Shown: in pieces, positions 23,285 to 32,685 of the stretch
How the letters are laid out: every line of letters starts with the position of its first letter
Numbering within the stretch: position 1 is the stretch's first letter
The notes under the pieces: model-generated
Database searches by the model: none
The model's input: the letters and a program-made list of their open reading frames with translations, nothing else
What the model was told of the DNA's origin: nothing
Made by a program: the position numbers and the translations under genes
From: Sternotherus odoratus
Taxonomy: Eukaryota > Chordata > Testudines > Kinosternidae
Assembly (NCBI GenBank): GCA_032164245.1
Contig: JAVMKO010000021.1
Span: 13,336,285 to 13,400,284, forward strand
Length of the DNA stretch: 64,000 bases
Direction of reading: 5' to 3'

Positions 23285-26200
23285 AATGTACGTAACTCAA
23301 CGAAGGGAATGGGATTAATGGGTAACGATGAGGTGCAGCCAGGAAATTCAGAGGAGTCTGAAATTGCAAGCTGCTAAACTGAATGAGCAGAGCAGGGTTT
23401 ATATGGCCACCTGGAACAAGAGAGGTCACCATCCAGGCTCCACAAACAGCCTCCAGTCCTACCCAAGATCCCTTTGTGTGAGGCAAGGGGAGGCGACACA
23501 GATTTCTAACCTGCCCACTCTTCCTGTGGATTTTGTGGATCATTGCAAGACGGCATTAGAAAAATATGATGGCATTCTGATAATATATACAGATAGTATT
23601 TAAAAACCTTTGCATGTGTATCATATACTTTTAACTATATATACTCTTAGGCATGTGTGCATGTCTGTCTCTCTATCTGAATGAGAGCAGAGCTTCCGGG
23701 ATGGTAGTTGCAGTGAGGAGCTGACTGCAGAGATGTGGATGGGTATGAAAGGCCTCACTGTGAGGAAACCTATTTGGCGTCTCAGTAAAGCCCCAGGAGA
23801 ATCTGTGTTTGAGGCGGGGAAGAGCCCGTGAGGTGAGGCCCGACTGCTGCTGCTCACGCTGTGGATTACATGAGAGCTGTCGCCCCCACTTTTCAACAGT
23901 TACAGTTCCCTCGTCTATAGTAAATGCCCTTCTCCTGGCTTTGAGCCTCCCACCTCCCCCTCTATCATTCCACGGCGCCCCTTTGCTATTTACACCCCTG
24001 GGTCCATACGCCCCCCTGGCTCCTGCTGGATACACATACCAGCACCCTTACAGCTTCTGGTCTTGCGGTCCACTCTGTCACTAACCTCTGCACCCATGTG
24101 TCTCTGGCTTCTGGCTGTTTCCTCCACATTCCAGCAGGAACAGAACAGTTGCTTGCTGCTGAATATGGAGAAAGGTTTAACACTCCGGATTTTAAACATT
24201 TAGAAGTATGAAATGGGCTATTCTTTCATGGCCAATTTACTGTAATTGTGGAGATAGAAGAGAAAAGGTTAATCTGCAGGGATTTTTCTTGCTGGTCACA
24301 AGCACTGGTAATTCCACATCGTCTCCTGTGCATTTGGGACAACAGTGACAGAAACTCACTCATCACATTGTTCGTGATAAGTAAAGGTTGATGGTTAAAT
24401 TTTATTCTTTAAAATAATCTTCTAAGGAGTGAAATGGATGCTGTTTTGTACAGTGTTGTTACTACTCTCCCTGTTGGAGCATTTAAAGAGAGAGAGGGCA
24501 CCTTTTTTTTTAAAAAAATGTCTAGCAGGGTTTTGGCTTTGCTTTTAACTCTCCCTTGATTGTGAAATCTATTTCTAAGAGCTTGGAAAGCCCAGAAGAC
24601 AGTTTGAAAACTGCCTGTCTGAAATGCCGCCAGATGTGCAAAGAGATGGAGAAGGAAAATAATTAGTTTTGGGGGAGGAAGGAACTATTTCCAACCCACT
24701 TTCTGCTCTTGGTACATTTCTTCATGTATTGTTTTAGTGACAGAGATGATGTTGCAGTTGGGATCCAACCTCTTTGGATCTAACACTGAATTTGAAGTCA
24801 GATAGTTTTTTGGAAGTCAAACAAAAGAGGTCTAAATTCAGCTTGAGTGAGGCTGGGAATGGAGACAGATATGAGGGTATGAGGTGGCAGGGCAAAAAAA
24901 TTACCTACCTTGTCACAGTTAAAGGGAGTTGCTTTCTGCGAGTCAGCAATCAAACTGGTGTCTATTGCTCTCAGAATGCTGTTCCCCCTCTGAAGGAGGC
25001 TGAACAAAGCCTACAACCCACTTACGTTCCACTTCAATCCCCTTCTGCCTGGTTTGAGGGACGAAGAGGGATTTAAGTGGGGCATGGCCCACTGCACTGG
25101 GGTCAATTTCACCCTTGGTCCCCAAACTCGGAGGAGTCTGACTCACAAAGTGAATTGGCAAGTTTCACCTCTAACTATGACAAGAAAAGTTGAGAATAGT
25201 GGTAAATTCTCTGCCAAATGGCTAATATTTATCAGGGTCATATGGAAGAAAAGCTACCATTTTATTTCCGAATAAAACATTGCCTTTTTTCATTGTGGGA
25301 AGAAACCAAACCAAAGTTCGCTCTCGGGTGAAAAACAGCCACCGCTCTCCCTGGAGCAAATGTGCTAATTCAGCCCAAACCCCACCATGCTAAAATCTAA
25401 AACTGAACAAAGAAAAGAAAGAGAAGGGACAAAAATTGCAGTGTGTCTCTTCTGCAACTGCAAACGGATTTGTTCTTTTGGGGTCAGGCGAAGTCTCTAA
25501 AAATGTTTCTAAATAAGAACATGAAAAATTGGATTAGTTTAGCAGCTGACTCCTGCAGTAGCCATAAAACCTTCCTAAATTCACACTATGTAGGGTGAGA
25601 TTTACCCCGGGAAGAGACCAAGCACAAGGCATTACTTAAAGCCCCGCTAAAGCCCTCAAAATGGGACTTATGTGGTGTATAAGCTTCGTGTTGGCCCTGT
25701 ATGTGGGAGGGAACAGCAGCCTTGAGGATTAGCCTCTGTTCTGATGGGAGAGAATGGGAAGTGCAGTGAATCCCCATGGCAGAGATCTAGTGATGTTGCG
25801 TTAAAAGAGGAAGCTGAGCATCATTTTCCTTCACACTAAATCCTCCCCATAATCAGGCAGCGTCAAATCCCTGGACTCATTTTTTCAGCACATTCCCCAT
25901 GTTTTAGAAAAGCATCTCTGCACGTGGCAGCCTCCTACTGGTTCTGCAATGGGCCAGGAAGGAAATGGACCAGTGAAAAGTCCCGTTGGATGCTGGAGTG
26001 TGATGCTCCGACGGGCCGAATGCAAAAAACCCCCACACCAAACAAACAAGCAAACCCGACTCAAAGATTCCCTCTACATCATCACACCTCTTTGGTAATT
26101 CTGACTGAATGCATCGGCAGGACCAGCCTTTTGGGACAAGCAACCTCGGTCGCTGCTGAAAATCTGAGCGCCATTCGTGGAGAATGTTTTAAATAGGCAT

Positions 26201-26464
26201 TTGTTTGTTTAAGTTTTTGGTAGTGTTAAACTGGCACTGCAGTTGTGTGGTAGGACAGTGAGTGCACTGGGAGAGCAACAGTGAGATGTTATGGCTCCTT
26301 CAGGGTGCTGTTTGACCCAAGACTATTTGAACCAAGATCTTCTTTGCAAGTCTTGGATGTCCCCCAAATCAAACATTATTTTTAAACCAAACAACAACCC
26401 AGCTCTCACTGCCTGTCAGGAATATGAAACCAATGCAGCCATCATTCACCGCCATCACACGTGC

Positions 26465-26970
26465 TAGAGTTAGTAACATTTGGTGTGCCTACAGTGCAAT
26501 GTAAACCCAGGGGTTGAACTCAGGCTTCAAGCCTAACCCCTTTCAGTCTACACACAAAGCACACTAACCCAGGACTTGGACCGAGGGTTTCAGGACCCCC
26601 TGGAGGTGGACGGTCCAAGCCTGAATCCGGCCGGGACCCAGAGTCCAAGCCCTGTTGCTCTGCAATTTAGATGCAGCCCCACTGGACTCGTGATCTAGGA
26701 GCCTGTCAGAAATATCCCACAATCCCATAGGCCGACTTTCTTTGTCCTCTGGACAGTCGAGTTTTCCCACACTGCACCACGAACAAATGGCTGGAGTGGC
26801 TCCATTTTTGGAGGGCGCTAGGAGGCCTGGGATATGAGTGGTTGGACTCGATCCCACGTAATGCCGTGTAGATGCTGGAGCCCCATGTTGGGGGGACCCA
26901 GAGTTCAACAATGCCTAACCTGGGGTTACAAATGAGTGTAGAGACGCTCAAGCCGTAGGTTAACAAACTT
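26465..26970. repeat. Possible repeat-derived block with GTGTAGA and CCTAACC words
   Basis: The ends carry similar phrases in opposing order (AGGCTTCAAGCCTAACCCC on the left; GCCTAACCTGGGGTTAC and GTGTAGAGACGCTCAAGCC on the right). This suggests a diverged inverted-repeat element, but the match is weak. Confidence 0.35.
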
Positions 26971-27560
26971 GAATTCTATTAATCCTGGGCTTTCATTCCA
27001 GAGTCGACTTACCTATTCGCTTCTCAGAAACCGCTCCCTCACTTTCCCTTCGTGTTAATGGTGAAGTCTATAGATTTTCCTAAGGGGAACATGACCTTTC
27101 CACAGGCTGTGAAGGAGCTGGTGAGTGAAGATCACAATCCCGCCCTGGCCTTGAGGGGAATTGGCACAGGAGGATTTTGGTTTTTGTTTTCAGATGGCAG
27201 CAGTTTCCAGTGCACGCCCCTAACCCTATGCCCCGTGTCTGGGAGTCCATTAAAGATCACTTGCCCCTTCTCAGCCGCTGTCTGACTCCGATGTATTTCC
27301 ACACGCCTTTTTGCATCACACGCGCACGTGGCCTTCCCGCTCTCGACGACAAGAAGCCAGCACGGCATTGAGGTAAAAGGTCACGGTGGACTGCTTCGAG
27401 AGAAGGCAGCAGCTTTGACAATCGTTTGATTTATTTATACCCCCTCCCCCCCTTTTCCCGGTCATTCTATCCTAAATGTGCTGTGTACGTCAGTTCGGAA
27501 CAGGCTCATGTGGACTGTCATTCGCTCCACATCTCTACCGTACTCACAAAATGTTTCGTT

Positions 27561-27566
27561 TTTATT
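27561..27566 (-). promoter_or_regulatory. Candidate proximal poly(A) signal AATAAA of GRIK3
   Basis: The minus strand reads GGCAATAAAAACG about 335 bases after the stop codon. Another AATAAA follows at 27435-27430, about 465 bases after the stop. Use of either would give a short 3' UTR isoform. Evidence is the hexamer only. Confidence 0.3.
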
Positions 27567-27900
27567 GCCATGCTAAAGGAAGCCTGGAGTTTCGGGGGGG
27601 CTCCGCGTTCTCCACTGAGGGTCAGTCCGGCTTGTTTCTTGTGTGTTCAATATGTAAACATCAGACTCCTGGATGTGTACTGTGTTCGGACTCCATGAGG
27701 CCTATAGGATTTAAGCTTTTTTTTTTAAGATAAAGCCAGGTTACGGTCCATGCTCTGAAGTTCCTGTTCCGATGGAGTTGTGTTAAAGGCCTTGTTCTTG
27801 AAACTGAACCAAACCAGGATTTTGATCCCTTCCTCCCTAATGGAGAGAGCATCCAATCCTGTCTCCAGCAGGCCCCTCCCTCCGCCCCAACCCCGGTTCC

Positions 27901-28095
27901 CTATGGAAACACAGGCGTCAGCCCAGTATTGCAGGTCATGCTGTCCTTCCCGGGGAGCCGTCTGTCGTTGAACGTGTGCATGTTGATCACGGCGTCCGTC
28001 TTCACCAGGATGGGGGGCTGGGCTTTGTGCTTGACCCTCCGCTGGCAGGTGAGCGACAGGCGGATCTCGTCAGCCATGGCGCTGCAGAAGGAGCG
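27901..28095 (-). CDS. GRIK3: GRIK3 last coding exon: cytoplasmic tail of the long (GluK3a-type) form, ending in TAG
   Basis: This exon encodes 64 residues and a TAG stop. It starts [20 protein letters not shown], continues [20 protein letters not shown], and ends [20 protein letters not shown] then PVFP. This is the long tail of the GluK3a type. The basic stretch [10 protein letters not shown] aligns with the forward-trafficking motif described in GluK2a (CQRRLKHKPQ), with two substitutions. The acceptor is CTCTTCCCCAG|CGCTCC, in phase 0 with the GAGCAG donor 1,018 bp upstream. The open frame extends further 5' into intron but breaks homology at the acceptor. The alternative GluK3b tail made in rat by a 40-nt insertion was not identifiable here. 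Confidence 0.97.
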   Translation of the reverse strand, partial: RSFCSAMADEIRLSLTCQRRVKHKAQPPILVKTDAVINMHTFNDRRLPGKDSMTCNTGLTPVFP

Positions 28096-29113
28096 CTGGG
28101 GAAGAGAGGAGGCAAAGGGTGTTGTTACGCCCAGGAAGGTGTGCCGAGAACTGTCTGCGCAGAGGGCCAGCATGCGTCCTATGCACCCCTCTGAGCAGGA
28201 ATGTGGAGGCATTTGTGGGCTCCTCTGCACAGGGGTGAGATTTCCCCTTCAGTGTATTGAGACTGGCTAAAGACCAAGCATAGGTTACCGTCAGAAAGTG
28301 CAGGGGGTGCAGGAGGCATGCTGAGTGTCACAGGACTGCTGCAGCCCGACCTGGGCTCGCTGGTTTACTGGGGTTTTGCTCATGCCAACTTATTTCAGTC
28401 TCTGGTTCTAGAAGTGATACGATTATTATGTTATGCGCGGCGTCGCTGAATACGCAGCACGAGGTAAAACTGTCTGAGGGGCACGAACCCTCTGCCCTCA
28501 AGGGCATAAAGCAGCCACGGGAGGGAGGCCTGGCCATGCTTTCTGTTCAGATCCCATTTATAAACAGTGTCCAAAGGGTTAACAAATGAGGACTAGTGCA
28601 TGGAAGACTAGGCCCGTTCCCTGGTTTTGCCAAGGCAATTGCCACAGCGGGGCAGGACAGCGCTGAGTGGCTCCTTTATTGCTCTCGGGGCTGCAGCTCT
28701 CCAAGCCCCTTTGAGTGACTGGGTGTCTTGTTTCCCTGGGAGATGCATATGGCATTGGCTACGGGGCTGCCCCCTGCAAGTCACTGGCCTTCTCTTCCCC
28801 CCTGTTTTCTGTCCACCTTCTTCAACCCCAGGCCATAGCTAACCCAAGGCAGGTAGAGTCCATCATCTCCTCCCTGGAGGCAACATCCTTCCAGATGGGG
28901 GATTTGGTTTGGGCACCCAAGCCATACGGCCTGGGAGGGGGAGCTGTGTGTCCCACCCCAGCTGATGAGGCTGCGTGGAGCTCAAGCCCTGACACAGTCA
29001 GAGTCCTCACGCTACCAGCTTTTCAGCTTTCCACGACTCCTGCGAGACCCCGGGACTCGAGCGAGGCTCCGAGGCCGGCGGGGCAAGGGCTAAGAGACCG
29101 AGGGTACCGATAC
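28096..29113 (-). other. GRIK3: GRIK3 intron between the last two coding exons (1,018 bp)
   Basis: Bounded by GTATCGGT and CTTCCCCAG. It holds no recognised repeat. Several GC-rich stretches occur (about 29030-29100). This is where a GluK3b-type alternative exon would be expected in mammals. No AG acceptor exactly 40 bases upstream of the last exon is present; a CAG upstream (exon start near 28150) would add about 55 bases. Confidence 0.9.
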
Positions 29114-29364
29114 CTGCTCACGCTCCGCTGTTTTGCGCAGCTTGTAGATGAACTCGACCATCGCCACGAAGACCGACAGCACCAAGCCTGCGGCTAGGAC
29201 AATGAAAATCCCCCCGATGTTCTGTATCCCCAGAGCGCTGGCCTCTTTGTTCTCCTCCTCGGGGCAGCCGTTCCCCCGCCACCATTTCTCTTTCATGATA
29301 TGCAGCTTGTCTTCCTCCTGGAGCTGGAGGATGGCGATGGTGATCTTATCCCGGTACGGGGAAC
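29114..29364 (-). CDS. GRIK3: GRIK3 coding exon: end of S2, M4 and start of cytoplasmic tail; probably exon 15
   Basis: The 251 bases complete the Gly codon and encode [52 protein letters not shown], then M4 ([20 protein letters not shown]) and the basic juxtamembrane segment [19 protein letters not shown] carries the GluK3-specific Asp (mature 759) and His (762) associated with zinc potentiation; GluK2 has Gly at the Asp position. M4 ends AMVEF, where the other kainate subunits I remember have AVGEF, so a Gly is replaced by Val. The acceptor is CCCCGCAG|GTTCCCC and the donor is GAGCAG|GTATCG, a slightly weak donor. Phase 1 in, phase 0 out. Confidence 0.97.
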
Positions 29365-29608
29365 CTGCGGGGGAGGGAGAGCGGATGCAGTTACACATGC
29401 CGTGGGGAAGGAGGACAAAGGCCACCGTGTGCAGGCAGCATGTCTGGTTAAGCAGGGCTGTGCATCCTCCCATTCACCCGGCCGATACTCTGGGTGCTTT
29501 ATTCAGAAACACGTGGCTGGGAGTGATTAGCTCAATGCCAGCTGTTCTGTTTATGCCAAACCAGCCCCTCTCTGGGCCGTGTACACAAACTGCACCATAT
29601 TCACTTAC
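29365..29608 (-). other. GRIK3: Short GRIK3 intron (244 bp) between the two S2 exons
   Basis: Starts GTAAGTGA and ends CCTCCCCCGCAG on the minus strand, with a clear pyrimidine tract. It interrupts a Gly codon after the first base. No repeat is recognised in it. Confidence 0.95.
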
Positions 29609-29831
29609 CCATGGGAGTTCCAATCCCATAGCCTTTGGAATCAATCAGCCCTCCAATCTGGGTCAGGTTGCAGTTCCTTTGTGTGATATATTCAATCGTG
29701 GTGGACTCCATGAGGAGGGCGTATTCTGCAGTGAGGGCTCGCTGGATTCCTTCCTCGTTATTTTTAACGAGTGCTGACGGCTTGCTGCTCATGAACGCCC
29801 ACATCTTTTCGAAGGTGGAAATTTTGGATTT
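29609..29831 (-). CDS. GRIK3: GRIK3 coding exon: ligand-binding segment S2; probably exon 14
   Basis: The exon encodes 74 residues plus one base: [53 protein letters not shown], and [18 protein letters not shown] ending TPM. The Glu of LMESTTIEY is the conserved residue contacting the ligand amino group. NLT is a potential N-glycosylation site. The wording [14 protein letters not shown] and TTIEYITQ matches GluK3 rather than GluK2 (SSRRQSVLVKSNEEG, TTIEFVTQ), and this is the best single argument for GRIK3. The Asp of GGLID corresponds to mature Asp730, one of the residues reported for GluK3 zinc potentiation. The acceptor is TTCCAG|AAATCC and the donor is ATGG|GTAAGT. It is separated from the next exon by an intron of only 244 bp. 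Confidence 0.98.
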
Positions 29832-30203
29832 CTGGAACAACAATAACAAGCCGTCCCACCCCCCGCCCCCAGAAATGAATTAGCCTTTTATTCCTTTGCT
29901 GCTAAACTGTGTCTGGAAGCTTCCAAATTGTGACAAGGATGCCAATAAAGTTAAAGCCACAGGAGAGAGCCAAAATGTACGAGAATGCCAGTGGCGGATG
30001 TGGGAAAGCCAACTGGTTAATGTTGGCTTCCCTCTCGTTAAAGGAAAACCATAGTAACTTTGAGGCTGTCTGACACCAGATGTAATCACAGCTATTACTA
30101 GCAACGATGATGCTTTGCACTTAATTAATGACTGCACAATACCTGGAGATCCTCAGATGAAAAATCCTATTAACAAACCGCTAGCCCCATGAGTGTCCCC
30201 AAT

Positions 30204-30442
30204 GCCTCTTTTACCAAATAGGTAAACTGAGGCACAGAGGAGCTAAATAGTTTTCCCATGTCCTAACTATCAGTATCCTGAAAGACAACAACACTACAGG
30301 AATTCCCTCGCACTATTTCCCATTTGTACTGAGGTAGCGCCTGGGAGCCCCAGTCACAGACCATGACCCTATTGAGCCAGGTGCTGCACGAAACACACAC
30401 CAAATAGAGCATCTTTGTCCCAAAGAGCTTCCAATCTAAGTA
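30204..30442 (-). repeat. Two MIR/CORE-SINE fragments
   Basis: 30204-30255 has GGTAAACTGAGGCACAGAGG, the MIR core inverted. 30323-30442 has GAGGTAGCGCCTGGGAGCCC and GTCCCAAAGAGCTTCCAATC, the inverted tail. Their order on the strand means they are two pieces, not one element. Confidence 0.65.
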
Positions 30443-31018
30443 TAAAAAAAATTGTACATTTCAACAATGCACAATCACACCTTGCAGAAGTTGCTATTAT
30501 GATAGACTCCCAATGTCTGTTAAATTATTCTGAATAATAATAACCTGAATTATGCTTATCCCCCTTTATCTTTCTACCCAATGACAGAGGAGAGAGTGTT
30601 TTAGAGAATATGTTTCACTCTCTCCAACTTTCAAGCACCACAGGCAATCTGTGTCCCTTCTGAGATATGTTTAACTGTCAAACAGGCTTTACATTTCTAC
30701 ATAAACAGATGCACAGAGACATTAGAGATGCATCTACTATATTTTGCTGTAGCTAAGGAATGGGGACTTTTTTTTTACTATTGGCAGATATTCCACTGGA
30801 ATGGCGACATCACATTTTCTGGACTGGCATATGATGTGAACTTTTGTCTTCATTTGCTCATTCAAAAATCTGTTAGGATGGAAGAAGTAATTTTGTGTTC
30901 TTTATACAACATGATCCCAGCTGGCTTAAGATCACCTTTGGAAGTGTCTTTTACACATGCTGTAACTAAAATTGGTTAAGCATTTGCATTGGTTTAGGAA
31001 GGTCCCACAGAAACAGAT

Positions 31019-31293
31019 GCACATATAAGTCCTCTTAAAACAGCTGGCTGGTTAATCTTTGTTTCATAGCCAGGCACTCTGTGGAAGGAGTAAATTGCAG
31101 CCACGAATGTGTATTTAAAAGTCAGCTATTTCTTCCGTGAATGATGAAACCTCACTCAGGAATGTCTTAGTGGAGGAACGAATTAACCCACCACAGCGAA
31201 CAGCCACCTTGCCAAATGCGGTAGCAAAAGAAACAGAAATATCTGACCCGGCAAAGCCACACCGGCAGCCCCTTCACTTCAGAACGATTGCAG
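31019..31293 (+). repeat. Left arm of a large inverted duplication in a GRIK3 intron
   Basis: By eye this 275-base arm matches the reverse complement of 32152-32446 with about 20 mismatches, one 1-base gap and one 20-21-base gap, about 93% identity. The inner 100 bases (from CAGCGAACAGCCACCTTGCC to AGAACGATTGCAG) carry only one difference. It is not a repeat family I recognise. Confidence 0.9.
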
Positions 31294-32151
31294 GAAGTGA
31301 AGTGTGATGACTGGAACTGGAGAACCTGGGTCAGGTTTCCGGGTTGGATTTAATCAGGTGGGGCCCCAAAGAGCTCAGAAATCCAAGATGAACTAGGTTT
31401 CTACCAAACAAACTAGAGCCTCGGCACATAACAATTATCTCTTTGCATGTGCATTACAGATCTAGTTCCTACAACTGTGTGCTAAGGGGAATTATTCCCC
31501 CTTTGGGAATGGATCACTGAGGACTGTAGCTCTTTTAATAACGGAAGGGATGGAAGGAAACTCCCAAGCTCTCCAAAGGGAGAGCTCTTTTGAAGAGGCA
31601 TGTAAGGGGCCAGTGCTTGCTCAGTCTTGTCATTTATTTTTTCCATGACAAGCCGTTGGAGAATCTCTCTCCTCAATCTCCCGTCCCATATGTTTGCACA
31701 AGATAGCAGCATGCATCATCCAGGCAGATACCATCAGCCGAGCAAGAAGGAGCGGATTTGGAGAACACATCACAGGCTCGGTCTGTTTCTTTGATGAAAT
31801 TTGCCATGTGTTGGAGAAGATGAGGATGGAGGGTGTAAAAAAATTCTGTCCTCCCGCTGGATGTGACAGGAATATAAATTTGTTGAGCAGGCAGCGCATG
31901 AAACAAGTCCACAATCCTGTTCAAGCCAGACCTGGGTTTTTTGTGCTTCTGGCTCCTTGTTGCACAGGATGCATGAGCTGGCTCAGCACTCTGGGACTGA
32001 GGAGAAAACACTGTGCTTGCGGTGCTGAGCACTCCCTCGCTATACATGTCATCTAAATTCTTCCATGGACTAGGCCAGTCCCTTACTCGCAGGCAAGACA
32101 GCAGACGTGGGGGTCTCAGGAAGAGATGGACCGAAGGGAAGGCGGTGGGGG

Positions 32152-32446
32152 CTGCAATCGTTCTGAAGTGAAGGGTCTGCCGGTGTGGCTTTGCCGGGTC
32201 AGATATTTCTGTTTCTTTTGCTACCGCATTTGGCAAGGTGGCTGTTCGCTGCAGTGGGTTAATTCGTGCCTCCACTAAGAAGATAACTAGATGAACTTGG
32301 ACATCCCTGAGTGAGGTCTCATCGGTCACAGAAGACATGGCTGCCTTTTAAATACACATTCGTGGCTGCAATTTACTCCTTCCATAGAGTGCCTGGCCAT
32401 GAAACGAAGATTAACCAACCCGCTGTTTAAGAGGATTCGTATGTGC
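32152..32446 (-). repeat. Right arm of the large inverted duplication
   Basis: Partner of 31019-31293, 858 bp away, longer because of an extra segment around CAAGTTCATCTAGTTATC (minus strand). The spacer 31294-32151 and the right arm share a 221-codon minus-strand open frame (32338-31673) with no recognisable domain. Confidence 0.9.
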
Positions 32447-32524
32447 CCCAGAGCCAAGTTCCTCCCACCTTAGGTACCTCTATGGGCCACATTGCCATAG
32501 GACCTGCGCACTCTCGTTGATGTG

Positions 32525-32685
32525 CTCATCCCCACAGCACCCCTAGGAGGAAGGTAAATACCTGCCCTTAGGGAGCTGAGGCAGAGTCTAAATGACACAG
32601 GGACTCCATGCCAGAGGGGGAACTGAACACCTATCTCCTATGCCCCAGGCTCGCACCCTAACCCATTCGTCCTCTCCAGCAAAAA
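32525..32685 (-). repeat. MIR-type SINE fragment
   Basis: Inverted MIR order: CCCACAGCACCCCTAGGAGG, GGGAGCTGAGGCAGAG, CCAGAGGGGGAACTGAACAC, CTATCTCCTATGCCCCAGGC. Confidence 0.65.

Larger units (their letters stand above)
21850..27900 (-). other. GRIK3: Probable long GRIK3 3' untranslated region
   Basis: No downstream coding exon is expected after the TAG at 27903-27901. Two early AATAAA signals occur (27566-27561 and 27435-27430), but the most mRNA-end-like sequence is at 22080-21850. There the minus strand is AT-rich, with ATGTAAATAAATTTCC, then TTTAAATAAAAAATAATTTC, then an A run at 21849-21841. This gives a 3' UTR of about 6 kb, similar to what I remember for mammalian GRIK3 mRNA. The interval includes a small fold-back repeat (23208-23284) and a possible repeat-derived block (26465-26970), so part of it may be lineage-specific. 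This is inference from sequence character and gene position, not transcript evidence. Confidence 0.5.

Noticed and set aside
28096..28160. GluK3b-type 40-nt alternative insertion
   Set aside because: No AG lies 40 bases upstream of the last exon; the nearest candidate would add about 55 bases. An alternative exon further into the intron cannot be excluded.
28096..28230. Extension of the last GRIK3 open frame to an upstream Met
   Set aside because: Homology ends at the CCCCAG acceptor at 28096; the upstream part is intron.
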